From positions 824,001 through 888,000 of the forward strand of contig NC_091115.1 of assembly GCF_024713975.1 (NCBI RefSeq): a stretch of 64,000 nucleotides of DNA. The letters run 5' to 3'. The DNA is from Paralichthys olivaceus (Eukaryota > Chordata > Actinopteri > Pleuronectiformes > Paralichthyidae). Shown piece by piece: positions 1-12,516 of the stretch (its first letter is position 1; the number at the start of each line of letters is the position of its first letter). Both the position numbers and the translations under genes were made by a program. Below the pieces are notes generated by a model. It had not been told where the DNA came from. It did not search any database and saw only the letters and a program-made list of their open reading frames with translations.

Positions 1-167
1 AACTGGTCAAAATGAGACAAAAGGTCAAAACCATGATTAGTGAGGCCACAGTGACTTTGACCTTTGACCACAAAGCTCTAACCAGGTCGTCGTCAAGTCC
101 GCGTCAATGTTTGATCAGAGATTAGTCATAAATCAAACTCAGTGCTGTCAGCTGCTTCTGTACGTAC

Positions 168-366
168 CCCCCGTGTCGGAGTCGTGGAAGTTTGGGTCCA
201 GGCCTTTTTCCAGCCATTTGGAAACTTTCTCCACGTTCTTCTGATGAACATGTTCCATGAAACGCTTCAGATTGGCCTGAAAAACACGTTGGTTGGAGCA
301 TAAACTCTCAGAGCAGATGTTAAAAGTCAGTGTAGAGTGAGTGGAGTTTATATAATCATGTAATAA

Positions 367-402
<36 letters not shown>

Positions 403-1327
403 CTTGGTGTGTAACTTGGCCAGCTGTTTATCGTCCACGTAGCTCTGTGTGTAAATTCTCCTCTTATAACGAAACTGTAGAGAAAGAGAGAAATCAAAGA
501 TCCTCTGGTTACTGGAGGTCGTACATGTTGTTAACGTGACTTCATGGAAGTGAAGACTAGTTAATTATCATACTATGATCCAAAGACTCACATGCATATG
601 AACAGGTGTGTCCATGGGTGTCTTTTTATACACACACACATTCTAAATATGATGAACACATCCAGGCAAACATTTGACAAACACAACTTTCAGGACATAC
701 TTCTATATAAATAATGTGACCGAGACGTGATGATGTCAGTTCCTTTGTCTTTGTCAGGATTTCTAAACTCACCTCCAGGTAGGGGATGGGGGTGATGGGG
801 GGCAGAGGGTACTCCTTCAGCAGCCGCTCCTCGTCCAGAAACTTTCCGGCTCGGCCGTTGAACGCCGGCTGGAAGAGACCATAGTTCAAAACATCCGACA
901 GAGACTGAGTCAACGTCACCAGAACCCTCTGCTTACTGGTCCAAACTGGTAACTCTGGGTCCAACCGCAAACACTTCTGAGGGAGCCAGAGACAGAGACA
1001 CAGACAGACGGACAGAGAAAGAGACAGACACACACAGACAGACAGACGGGTTTGTCCTGCTGATTCATTCTAGGTCTACATATATATATATATATGTATA
1101 TATATATAAATACATATATACATAGTCACATTCATGTATAAACTGTGTGTGTGTGTTACCGTCTGCTGCAGGTCCGGGATGCCAATGCGGACGACAATGC
1201 TGTTTCCAGGGGACGTGTCATCCGCGTCGTCGTCCCTGGCAACAGCAGAGCCTGTCGGGTTGCCGTTAGTAACCGCCTGTTGCCGCGGGCGATCATGTTT
1301 GGTGTCAGCAGCCGGACTCAGAGGCAT
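168..1327 (-). CDS. shank3: SHANK3-type postsynaptic scaffold, N-terminal part (partial)
   Basis: Four coding exons on the minus strand: 1160-1327, 773-976, 403-474 and 168-276. Phases join without a break, and the last exon ends one base into a codon. The product opens with a variable 42-residue leader. It then has the SHANK N-terminal (SPN, ubiquitin-like) domain, with VVRIGIPDLQQT at residues 45-56, KCLRLDP at the second exon start and GRAGKFLDEERLL, followed by DDKQLAKLHTK. The last visible exon starts the ankyrin domain (EKGLDPNFHD). SHANK proteins are postsynaptic density scaffolds that link glutamate receptor complexes to actin; the SPN domain folds onto the ankyrin repeats and binds Ras/Rap. 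CLRLDP, GRAGKF and the HTKANLK junction fit SHANK3 better than SHANK1/2, from remembered family sequence. The start ATG at 1327 lies a few bases after an acceptor (TTTCAG, complement of 1332-1337), so at least one noncoding 5' exon lies further right. The rest of the gene is off the left edge. Confidence 0.85.
371..402. repeat. (GT)n/(AC)n tract at a 5' splice site
   Basis: Dinucleotide run directly behind the donor of the third shank3 coding exon. On the coding strand the intron begins GTACACAC and continues as AC for about 16 units. Confidence 0.95.
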
Positions 1328-4300
1328 GTGGCTGAAACACAGAGAGGAGTAAAATTAAAGACTAAAGCTGGAAGTAACTGAGTACTTTCTACTTTACTCA
1401 AGTACTTAAATGCAAATCTGAGGCCATGCTATTTATTTTATAACTTTTAATTTATGTTGTTTAGAGAATATTGACTTTTTTGTTGTTTACATTCATCAAC
1501 TTTTAGTGACTTTAGAAATGACGATGTTTGAATCCAAAGTATGATTTGATGTTTTACAGAACATGAACCCAAAGCTGGATTTATTAATATTTATCACTGA
1601 GTCATTTTGATGTTTGGACACGATGAGCGTTATAAAAATGCTCATCTGGATTATTAATGAATAGATTCGTTGACTGAAACGTCTCAAACTAAAAAGGCAT
1701 CAGCAGCTGGATGTGTCAGACGCCACAGACGCTTTCAGGCGCATGAGAAGAGTAATACAGTAAAGATGGCCGCTGCCCATCGCAGACCGAAACACAACAC
1801 GCTAACATGTTCACATGATGAGTGACTGAGGACGTGCTGACTGTGGTTTGACCTGCACCTTCTCTAATAATGGCCTCAGGATGTTACATCACATCCTGTT
1901 TTTCACCCTGGACATAACACACACACACACACACACACACACAAATATTCCACTGTTTCTGAAAACAGCTGAATCTCTTCATGTTTAGTGTCTTTGTGAA
2001 AATTATAAGGAAAGATTCTTCTTTACCAACGTTTTCCATAAACAGAGAATTAACTTGTGTCTGGATTCATGCGTCACGTCCTTCAGAGGCTGAATTCAAA
2101 GAACCGTTACGAACGGTTTGACTCAACACGTCCAAGGCTCCTTTAAACGCGGTGAGTCCTTCCGTCCAATTAGCAGCGACTGCGGATGTTATTGTCTGTT
2201 CGATACACGACCTCATTATGAGTTTAATTATCGTTTGGTGTTAATCACCATTGGTGCCAATTAGCAGTTGATTATCATTCATGCCAATAAAGCAGCGCAG
2301 AGCTGAAGTCAGAACTTAACGGCAGCTTCCCTTACAGCCGAGGATGAAGGAGAGACAGACAGCGAGAGGAGGATGAGTTGTGAGTTGTCATAGAAACTGG
2401 AATAGCAGGGAATCCTGTGCTAACCTCACTTAGTCACCGTGTGTGTGTGTGTGTGTGTGTGTTAAAAAAAAGCCCCCTGATCTACATCCTCACTGTTTCT
2501 ATGGCAACACGGTCGAACAATTTTCGCAGCTCCAGTATAAAACTACCGACCTACAGTACCTGCTGACTCTCTCTCTCTCTCTCTCTCTCTCTGACTGAAC
2601 TGCCTCTCCTGTCGCCCTCGCTCGGCCTCACTGAGGTGCGGCTGCGTCTCGGACCACTTCATGATGAGCTGGATGTGAGTAAACAGCAGAGATCGGCGAG
2701 GCCGAGGAGGAGCCGTGAGTTCACAGACAGTTCACACAGACTTCTCGTTAACCTACGATGAGGATTTCTTTTTCAGTGCACACGTCAGAATCCGAAACAC
2801 GTTTGAAGTCGCTGCTTCAAGTTGATGTTCACAGCAGGACGCTAACCAGCGGCCGCTCGCTGGGATGAATCACTTCATCTCTTTCACAGTAAAAGTCTGG
2901 TAACTGCAGCAGGTTCTGAACGTTAACACTCCCCCCCCCACAGAGAAATCCTCAGCTCACTTTAAAACTAATTTCAGACTCATTACAGAAAGTGCAGGTC
3001 ACAACTGAGTGCACAGCATCCCAGCATGCACTGGGTGAAGGTCACTGACAGGTCACCTGAAAACACGTTCACATTAAAACCACTGAGACATTAACAACAA
3101 AATATTGTGGAACTTATCAATATGAGGAGTCACGATTTGATTTACATCATCAAATAAAATATTCATCCTCCTTCATTTTTGAAATATTTTCCTGACTTTT
3201 CTCTCAAATTCTTTTGTTTTGTGAAAACTGGATGATTTTACATCTTCAGACGCAGAAATCTGGAGACGCTGGAGTTCGTCGCTGCAGCTCGTTGGTTCAT
3301 GAACGTCAGAGTAAACAACCCAAACAACAGAGACGAAGGTCACATCATGTAACTGCCCTGTATCTCTGGTTATTAGACTCGTCTCTGTTCACTTCCTGCC
3401 TCCGTTTCCTCTGCAATCAGCCCGAGCGGCTGGGTTTGATTTTCAACCCCCTGCACTTTGGATCCACCAATCAGAGGCTCTGAATCACCTTCCTATCTTT
3501 TCAAACTGGGAAACAAAAGCTTCCTCTTCTGAGGAGGACGAAGGGAAAGTCCAGGATCACTGAACTACAACTTTTCACAGAGTGACGGGGACGCTTCCTC
3601 TGACGAGCCGGTTCATCCATCGCTGCCTCTTTAACAACTGTTCTCTTCTTCATCACGTTTCATTTCATCTTCACGTTCTCTGCTGGTAACAAAGGAAACC
3701 ACAGAAATGGAAGGGTTGAATGTTTCCTTCCATCAGTGCCCAGAATAAAAGCTCACTAGAGCTCAGTCAACCCAAGCTTTTCACAGTTGTCTGATGGATT
3801 AACCTTCGAAATAAAGGTAAAGACGAGCCAACTCTCTGACAGCTGTTCAGATATCCCTCTGTGACCTCATTACACGGAACTTTCTAAACGCCACCCCTCG
3901 TTTCATTTTGCAGACTTTCTCACTGGGACTCAAATACAACGTGAAAACGAGATCAAGCGTTAAATAAATGTTTGTGAAACATGGTTATTATCATTTCAGG
4001 TCGTTCTTATCTCACTGATGTTTGTCAGTGTTTATGTTTCTGATAACTTTGGTTTTGATTCATGCTAATTCTAATTTAACAAAGATCGATAGAGGGAGCG
4101 ACTCATCACCAGCAAGTGTCTTTAGATTAAATGTGAAGTCGCCTCATGGCGTTAATTAAACCCACAGAGCAGCAGGACGGCCGGTCTGAGCTCTCATCCC
4201 GACACGTAAAACACAACCAATCAATACAAGGGAGACGTTTCTGTGGCTTTGAACGAAGCTGTAAACCGTCGTCTGTTCTTTCTTTTCTTCTCTGCCGTCT

Positions 4301-5270
4301 TCCTCTCTTCACCCACCCCCCCCTCTTTTCCACTTCCTTTCTCTGAAAGTGATCTCCAGTTCCGACCACTTTCACACCTCAGCCAGCAAAACATTTGTGC
4401 TCTTGGCAATCGTGGAAAGCGCCTCAGGTTCTCTCTCTGCTGGCTGTTGTAAATGTGAATGGGTCCCTCAGGTGGGAGCGAGAGCAGCGCACTGATTGTT
4501 TTCTTCCTCCACTCTTCTCTGCAGAGCTCCGTTATGTAACGTCTCCTCACATTTCCTTCAGGACCCATGTGATCCAGGATGTTCAGCGCCGGTGTGAGTT
4601 TTGGCTTCCGACGCTCGTGGTGCAGAAAGATGGAATTCTTGTTCGATTTGAGCAGCAGGAGGTTTGATCCTGAAATAACTCGAGGGGAGGTCACAGTTTT
4701 CATCACTTCCCGTTTTTGTCCTGAGCAGAGCCGCTGTCCTCCCACACAGACGAAACCACACTGCAGCTACGCTAATCTAGAAACTCGACTCACGCTCAAC
4801 ACCAATGTGGCTCTGAGGGACGGTGGGAACATATTTTAGCTTTAAATCATATTATTGATCCAATTTTGATTGGTTAAAACTCAAATGTCCGATTTAAGCT
4901 CATTAAAGACCTTAAATAACACGAGAATCAGATCGAGGCCAGAAAAATGGGTGTGGCCAAGGTTACAATGTAAGATGAGTGGACAGAATCTGGAGCATAA
5001 AGGGAATTTTCTATAAACGACTTTACTTTATTGTAAATCAACAGTTTAAGAAATGTAATGGAAGTGGATAAAAGAGTCCTCTTGTATAATTCACACAGAC
5101 TGGAAGTTTCTTTGTGTGGAGAGCGTCTGTGTCACCAGCTGATCACAGAATGTTGTTCTCGTGAGTTGATCACAAGAAAAACAGCGTCGCATCCTGAAAT
5201 TAAAATTCTGTGAAAGTGACAGAAACGTCTTCACAAAGACGGAACAAAGAAATCTGATGGTGGAAAGAAT
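1328..5270. other. No coding gene seen; shank3 upstream region
   Basis: About 4 kb with only short, unsupported frames. It holds a (CA)n run near 1919-1943, a (GT)n run near 2440-2462, a (TC)n run near 2570-2592 and AT-rich unique-looking sequence. Noncoding first exon(s) and the promoter of shank3 should lie somewhere here or further right. The GC-richer stretch around 2590-2700 is a candidate, but I cannot fix a transcription start. Confidence 0.5.
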
Positions 5271-6058
5271 AGACTGTATATAGAGACGATCACTGACTGT
5301 ATATAAAGACCATCACTGACTGTATATAAAGACCATCACTGACTGTATATAAAGACCATCACTGACTGTATATAAAGACCATCACTGACTGTATATAAAG
5401 AATCACTGACTGTATATAAAGATGATCACTGACTGTATATAAAGACCATCACTGACTGTATATAAAGACGATCACTGACTGTATATAAAGATGATCACTG
5501 ACTGTATATAAAGACGATCACTGACTGTATATAAAGACCATCACTGACTGTATATAAAGACCATCACTGACTGTATATAAAGATGATCACTGACTGTATA
5601 TAAAGACCATCACTGACTGTATATAAAGACGATCACTGACTGTATATAAAGATGATCACTGACTGTATATAAAGATGATCACTGACTGTATATAAAGATG
5701 ATCACTGACTGTATATAAAGACCATCACTGACTGTATATAAAGACCATCACTGACTGTATATAAAGAATCACTGACTGTATATAAAGATGATCACTGACT
5801 GTATATAAAGACCATCACTGACTGTATATAAAGACGATCACTGACTGTATATAAAGATGATCACTGACTGTATATAAAGACCATCACTGACTGTATATAA
5901 AGATGATCACTGACTGTATATAAAGATGATCACTGACTGTATATAAAGACACTGACTGTATATAAAGACCATCACTGACTGTATATAAAGACGATCACTG
6001 ACTGTATATAGAGATGATCACTGACTGTATATAAAGATGATCACTGACTGTATATAAG
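5271..6058. repeat. 23-bp minisatellite, about 34 copies, one TATA motif per unit
   Basis: Head-to-tail array of a 23-bp unit containing GACTGTATATAAAGA followed by CCATCACT, GATCACT or TGATCACT variants. A few units are shortened (about 20 bp near 5400 and 5765, about 17 bp near 5950). The array is almost clean and ends abruptly at 6058. Every unit carries TATATAAA. Sequence on both sides is non-repetitive. Confidence 0.97.
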
Positions 6059-6793
6059 CACAGACATTCTGCAGGTAACTGACCAACTCGTCAAGATGTC
6101 AGCTCTGCTCCGTTTGTGTTTCTTATTCTTCGCCTGTTTGCGGCGATGTGGTTGTAAGTTTCTCAGCAGCGACACCTACTGTTCAGGAGAAGACTGCACC
6201 AAGTCACCAAGTCGAGTATAAACTGCTTTAATCAAGAGATGACTCCGTCTAATGAAACGTGTTTAATATCTTGATGCACAGTGACGTCTACAGGGAACAC
6301 GACAGAAAGGACCTCGTGATGAGAATGTGAATAAAAACTATGTCGACTTTTAATCACTGAGCTGTAACGCTGGTGCTTCATTAAATCTCCAACCCGGTCT
6401 GAAATAAACTGTGATTCATTATTTCTCGTTAAAGCTCATAACTGAAGAGTTGATTAAGCTCAAATGTTTTTGCTGCACAAACGAATCAGTCGCTTTGTTA
6501 TTAACGGTCTGAGGCCTGTTTGGAAAATGAATCTTTAATTTACATTTCGCCTCCTCGGACTAATAAAAGTTCTGAGACGAAGAAACTTTTGACTAAACTG
6601 CTGCAATTTTGTCCTGAAAACATGTACAAATTATATCACATATTATTTAAGTCATATTTTATTACGATTTATTTTAAATTATCTATAACTAAATATTTAT
6701 TACTTAAAATTTTAATAAAAATTGTTTTACTTATTTTCTGTGTGGAGGATTCTCATACCTGGGCCTCAAGAGGCCTTCAAGGACGCAGTACAT

Positions 6794-6829
<36 letters not shown>

Positions 6830-9145
6830 CGATAAATATCTACAACCATTCTAACGTTTGTCTTTTCATTCTCGTAATTTCACGTTCGCCATCGCTGCTG
6901 AAACGTTTCCTGTGTGAAACTCTGCCGTCGTCATATCAACCGGTTGTGAGCGATGAGCTCCTGAAGCAGAACCACAGAACTTACCTGTCGTCAGCAGTCC
7001 CATCAAACTTTTCCAACGGCCGTTACTGATTTCTACTGGTCTCGTCTGCTCAGTCGGGGTTTGGTTTCTGGTTCTGGATTTGCCTCTGGTTTCTGGTTCT
7101 TGTGTCTCTGGTTGGGTTCTGATTGGTTGGAGCAGGTTCAGGTTGTAATCCTCTGGTGGATGTGGTGGTTACAGCAGAAGCAGGAGGACTCTGATGAAGT
7201 CGACGTTGTGGTTCCTGTTGCAGAACCTGGAGCAGAACTTCGTAAAGTGTTTTTGTGGCGTTTCTGTCCTGCAGCAGCGTGAGAGGTCTCAGAGCTTCAG
7301 ATTGTATTCTGGGAGCTTCCCCGCCCATCCTGTAGAGAAGGAAAAGAGGGAGGAAGAGGAAGATAGGAAGGAGGTGGGTGGGAGGTAAAGGAGAGGGAGG
7401 CCAGGATATTAGGAGGGGGGAGGAAGGGGGAGAAGAAGAATAAAAAAAAACATGTCAGAAGAGAAGAAGAGTTTTTTAGCTGTGTGGAGAGTTTTAGATA
7501 AAACTGGGTCAGACACGGTTTGTGTGGAGGCCATTTCAGGTTCACTTCTGTTACACAATGTGGAGCAGTCGTATCGGTTTTCATGGCAACTGAACGAGCA
7601 GCAAACCGACGCTAAGCCGCTCCGATTATATAAAGTTTTAAATATTGATTCTCAGATGAGTTTAAGAGGACGTGGGAGACATTTATCAACGTGCTGAGCA
7701 GAGTGAAGTAATGCAGACGCTCGTTTCTACTCAGATTGATCAATTTATTCTGGTGCTTGAAAACCTGTGAGGTCGACACGTTTATCACCGGACTTAAAAT
7801 CAGTATTTTAGTCTGTGTCGTGTAAGATGGTGACGTTCAGTCTTTCCTGTGTAAAATGACGAATGTGCAGCATCTTGTTAACTTTAACTAAGTTTCACTA
7901 AAAACTAAATACTTGATGTTTTGTCAGCATCAGGCCTGAAAAGATCAAACAGACTTGAAGGAAACTGTCCTCAGAGGAGGAGGACATGTGACCGTCACGT
8001 CACATTCAAAGAGCTTTGAGTTTCTCAACAAACAGATTGTTCAAGATTTTACATCCAGAAGAAACGAAAACTAACCATTGAGTGTAAAATATTTCATTGA
8101 GTGGAAATATTTGGACTTTTCCTCATAATGTTTTTTTTTTTTTTTCTTCAACATGGAACCGAATACTCTGTCGTGCACTCGAGGTCGTGAAGCAGCGTTT
8201 TACGAACCTGGACAGTTTTTTCACGATTGTGTGAAACAGCTTCCTCCATTTTGTAATGTGCAGGTGATGAAAGCAGCTCCGTGGTCTGAACATCAGACAG
8301 TGACGGGACATGATCAGGTGTAATCTGTCCACTCGTCCTGTTGTTTCTGCTCAGTTCCACAGATCTGATGATCAGCTGATCAAAACGTTCATCGAGAGGA
8401 GGATTATCTCAGCTCCAGGGATGTGGATGTTCTGAAGCTGCAGTTTTAATGTGAGACTGTTTGATGAAGGCTGCTGACGCTGCTGATAGAGCAGCAGACT
8501 GATGACTGTTGAGCTTATAGTTTTCCACCAAATCAAACGAAACTGCTGTCGCGTGTCGGATCAATAAATCCGATTAGCTCCTGTATTGACACAGTGTGTT
8601 GAGTGCAGCTCTGCCTGTTCAAACTCGGTCGTCTCTAATCTCCTGCAGCTGTTAGGTGCTTATTTCAAACATCAATCTGCTTCTGCACATTGTTTCCAGA
8701 GCAGCTCACTGAAAATATAAAATGTAAATCTGATTCTTTACATCTTAACTTCAGGTTCTGTCACAAGTGAAGTGAGTTAAAGTGTCTCAGTCGCTGCCGG
8801 CTCAGCAGCGATGAGGACATTTTATGGGACCGTTGTGATGAAGCCGGAGCTGAGCCGGTGTCTGGGCTCAGCCTCAGAGATCGGCTCAGTGCTGCTCCTC
8901 CAGAGGAGTCAGCGTGAGTATCTGAGGAGGATCATCATGATGGAGCGAGTGGACGCTCTGGTGTGGAGCAACGACTGGACTGAACCAGTGTTGTCTGCGA
9001 ACAGAGTCACAGTGATTCACTTTGAATCTCTGCGCTCAAACCTCCACCGAGGGTCAACAGATCCTGAGGACGCGTCCACACCTGGTTTGTCTCAGATCTT
9101 CAGACTGAAGTGAAGAGTCTGAAGCTCTGAAACTCGGTGGAGGTT
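6059..9145. other. No coding gene seen
   Basis: About 3 kb with no frame that looks like a protein family and no convincing exon chain. It includes an AT-rich block (6600-6730), a (CA)n run (about 6796-6829), a purine-rich stretch with GGA/GAA runs (7330-7445) and a poly-T run (8131-8145). Confidence 0.5.
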
Positions 9146-9292
9146 CTTCAGACCAGAAGAGGAGTTCTGGGTCTGGATCAAACTGAACCTGGTTCTGTTG
9201 GTTCACAGTGAAAACACTTTGTGGGACAGTCTGGACTTTTGGACCAATCACAGGAAGTAGAGACACATTAAACCATAGAAGAAGAAGAAGAA
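9146..9292. repeat. Dispersed repeat B, copy 1 (inverted copy at 58152-58276)
   Basis: This segment is close to the reverse complement of 58152-58276. Both share the blocks GATCAAACTGAACC, TTGGTTCACA, ACACTTTGT, ACCAATCACAGGAAGTAGAG and ACACATTAAACCATAGAAGA. No coding signal. It is an unclassified interspersed element, probably non-autonomous. Confidence 0.75.
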
Positions 9293-9349
9293 GAGGAAGC
9301 AGCTGCAGTCTTCACCTCTGACGATAAAATGTCTTAAATGTGGTGCATT

Positions 9350-9481
9350 TGAACTACTGTGTAGTACTGCAGTACTGTCCTACTGTGAAGTGTGGAGTAC
9401 TGTAGTACTGCAGTACTGTGGAGTACTGCAGTACTGTGGAGTACTGTAGTACTGCAGTACTGTGGAGTACTGTAGTACTGC
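9350..9481. repeat. Short tandem array of GTACTGTAGTACTGCA-type units
   Basis: Degenerate units built from TACTG/CAGTA, so the region is locally self-complementary (AGTACTGCAGTACT) and could form hairpins. A similar AGTACT-rich style recurs at 25793-26135. Confidence 0.85.
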
Positions 9482-9950
9482 GCCTGAAGGTGCTGATGCT
9501 GCTAGTTATACCATTATGATGTTACCATGGCAACCAGATGAAGCCTCATTCATTTCCTCCATTCAAACAGAAAGACTACTACCCCCCCACCCCCGAACTG
9601 ACAACATGCCCACGTCAGACGCCGTCTACAAACCAATCAGAGTCAAGTAAAGGTAGACTCCGCCCACGTAGGTGATGACGACAGGACGTATGACGTCAGA
9701 CTGATTCTTTCGTCCCTGAATTAAAATGTGAAACTAAAACAGATCAGATGAAACAAACATGAAGCTTCAGACTCAGAAAGTTCAATCATCTGTGCCAAAC
9801 TACACACACTATGTTTCCACGGCAACACAGACAGCAGGAAGACAATTCAAAAAGACTTGAAGCACTTCCTGTCACTCACACTTCCTGTTTCCAGTCTGGG
9901 TTGCCAAGGAAATGGATGTTTGGCAGGAAAAAGCTGACAAGCACTGATAA

Positions 9951-9968
9951 CACACACACACAGACACA

Positions 9969-10027
<59 letters not shown>
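9951..10027. repeat. (CA)n microsatellite
   Basis: Nearly perfect CA run interrupted by two CAGA units near its left end. Intergenic. Confidence 0.97.
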
Positions 10028-10029
<2 letters not shown>

Positions 10030-10818
10030 ACCTGTGTGTTTCTTGTTTTAGATCCACTGACCGTGGATCCAGTTCAAACTTCACTTTGCAGAGAACCCAC
10101 ATGTTGTTCTGCATTTAGTTCGGAGTGGGCGTCACTGACACGTCATTGTTTCACTGTTTTACAGCTGAAATTATGAGTTGATTGTTTGAGTCAAATATCA
10201 AACTCATCAAAGCTGTTTTCTTTTTACTCTTTTCCAGATTTTGCTGCTTTAACGTATTTATCACCTCCAGTGCTTTACAACCCTCATCCTGCATCAACAC
10301 GGGTTTCGGAGGTTAACGTGTTAATATATTTGGCGGAGGTGAGTGTCCGGCTCTTTACGTGACTCAGTGAAGTTGAGCATCTGTCTACATCTGTGTTCGT
10401 CGTGTGTCTGCGCTCGCGCTGCACCTCGTCTCACGTGGACGTGAATCTGAAGATCCTGACTCGACCCTCTGCACATTCCAGCCGCACAGTTGTGGTCAGA
10501 TCTGAGAAGATGCATTTCATTGTTAGGTGTGAGCACGGTGTGTGTCAGAGAGAAAACCCAGTGTGTATTATCAGATCCTGCCATTGGTTACCATGGCAAT
10601 GGCCAAGGGAGCTGCATTTCCAGGACACACACACACACACACACACACACTTTATCTTGTCAACTTTCTCACATCACTGGGAACAAAAAAACTGCCAAAA
10701 AAAACTGAGGTGAAATCTGCTCAGTTTTCTTCTCCTCGCTTCTTAACAAGAACAAAAATCCTAAAGCGCTTTAAACGTCCCCTAGAGGCTGAAATGTTCA
10801 TTACAGCCAACAACAATT

Positions 10819-11040
10819 AAAGGTTCAGAGTGTGGGATTTAGGGACATCTAGTGGTGAGGGGGTAGAATGCAACCTTCAGGTGACAAAAATGATTTGTCC
10901 ATTCAAGGCTATTGTAGAAACCAGAGACTGTAAATGAAGACGACAGAATCCAGAGGGTAGATTTAAAGCACAAAGATGGACGACACTTCTCCAAAGTGTA
11001 AAGATGGTTTCAAGTGGTTAAAATAAATCAATCACACAGT
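10819..11040. repeat. Dispersed repeat C, degenerate copy
   Basis: Starts with AAAGGTTCAGAGTGTGGGAT and GGGACATCTAGTGGTGAGG, a layout I recognise as a common fish interspersed element. It continues with AGAGACTGTAAATGAAGACG and AAGATGGACGACACTTCTCC, which match parts of 22100-22225. No open frame. Classification (MITE or SINE-like) is not possible by eye. Confidence 0.55.
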
Positions 11041-11507
11041 GACATTTAATTTGAAAGGGCCAGGACACTTCAAAAGCTCTCGTCATGTCTTTCCAGCGTC
11101 TCGACAATGTCACTGCTGAAACCAATGATGCCACATTCACACTTCAGGACACGATGGGTCCGATGTGCGGAGATGACAGAAGCAACAAGGACTAGAATGT
11201 GCGCAGTTATTCCTAATTAAAAATCTAAATTTTAAATCACACCCACAGTTCAGAGGACGTTTTGTGTTTTTGACTTGCAGCTGCCAGACGCCACACATCA
11301 TATGAGCATGACCTGAAAATGGTGGTTCCACGTCTTCATGCTGGAATGATTCTGCAACGGTTTGGGACATTTTGGTGAAATCAGCCACCGACTTCAGCAA
11401 ACTGGGACTAAAACGCAGCCTAATTCACTTCTGCTCTTTCAGCTCTGAACTCCATATCCCTCGAACTACCTGGTTTCATTATCATAAACCACTGATCCTC
11501 TAATGGT

Positions 11508-11760
11508 CGTCCAGACACGGTGTGTGAGGGGCAGGGTACATCCTGGACAGGTCGCCAGTGCGTCGCAGGACCAACATACGAGAACAATGTTTCACACCTC
11601 CGGTCAATTTAGAGTCTGAGACGAAGCTGAAGTATCTGAGACAGACATGAGGAGAAGATGCAAACTCCACACAGAAAGAATCTGGATTTGAAATGGGAAC
11701 CTTCTTCCTGTGAGGCGACAGTGTGAACCACTGCAGTGCAGCACCCTGCCGCCCCCTGGT
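11508..11760. repeat. Degenerate teleost interspersed repeat, tRNA-SINE-like
   Basis: Contains TCCTGGACAGGTCGCCAGTG near the left end, then CAAACTCCACACAGAAAG, then CTTCCTGTGAGGCGACAGTG and a GCCGCCCCCTGG end. Read from the minus strand, the right end resembles a GCAGTGGTT...GTCGCCTCAC head followed by a weak box-B-like stretch. This family is very common in fish genomes; the copy is decayed. Confidence 0.6.
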
Positions 11761-11968
11761 GTGAAAATAATAATTATCATTTTTAATTAATTTAAATTTA
11801 CTATAAATGTTTTGTTGCCATCCTTCCACTGCAGCGCAACAAGGACACACAGTCCACAAGAGGGAGCTTGAGATTTAATTTGTCGTCCTGACATGTTGTG
11901 TAGTTGTGTGTACATGTTGTGTAGTCATGTTGTTTACAGCTCGTCCACACGGCGTCGGCCCTCATCAC

Positions 11969-12095
11969 CAAAACACCTGGAACCTCCTCGTCTTTCCAAG
12001 TGGACGTCTTCGTCTTCTGCGTGTGCGGCTCCTCTTCTTCATCCTGAGACAGTTGTGTTCTTCAGTTTCACGTCCGTCACGTGAAAGAAACCACA
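11969..12095. repeat. Dispersed repeat A, copy 1
   Basis: Shares GGCTCCTCTTCTTCATCC, CCTCCTCGTCTTTCCAAG and TTCTTCAGTTTCACGTCCGT with copies at 47684-47832 and 62752-62859, all in the same orientation. The copies lie in an intergenic region, a myrfl intron and an lgr5 intron. No coding capacity. Confidence 0.8.
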
Positions 12096-12516
12096 TCATT
12101 GTTCTCACATACAGAACCTCCAGAACGTGTGAGGATTTCAATTCATGTCTGAAAGCAGCTGAAGACGTGTGAAAGCTCAAATTAGCTGCAGATAAAGTTC
12201 TGAATTCACGTTTGCGAAAACGACACAAACAATATTTTCCTTGAAAAAGAGGAACAGCGACTAAAACCTGCTTCAGTTTTCATAAGATGGACGTGAACAA
12301 CTGCATTTCAAAATAAAACCAACTATCGCTAACGCAGCAGTTTAACGTCTGATAGTCAACCCCCTCAGCTGAGGCCCAACATGTTGCCATGACAACCACG
12401 TGATGTTTGTAGGGTTCGATTTCTATTTCTTTTTTTTGCAGGGGGGGGGCGCAGATCATCTCTGTGGATAGACGGTCTGAGATTACAGCCTACACACTCT
12501 CTGCTGCTCTTACATA

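Noticed and set aside
4221..4745. A 174-residue minus-strand frame
   Set aside because: No recognisable family and overlapped by several equally long frames; no splice support.
5271..6058. Possible CRISPR-like array
   Set aside because: Units are contiguous with no unique spacers, and the DNA is vertebrate; it is a minisatellite.
6520..7029. A 169-residue plus-strand frame
   Set aside because: AT-rich frame containing a translated (CA)n run; typical chance frame.
8811..9113. A 100-residue plus-strand frame starting MRTFYGTVVMKPEL
   Set aside because: Isolated, no family resemblance, no promoter or poly(A) context.
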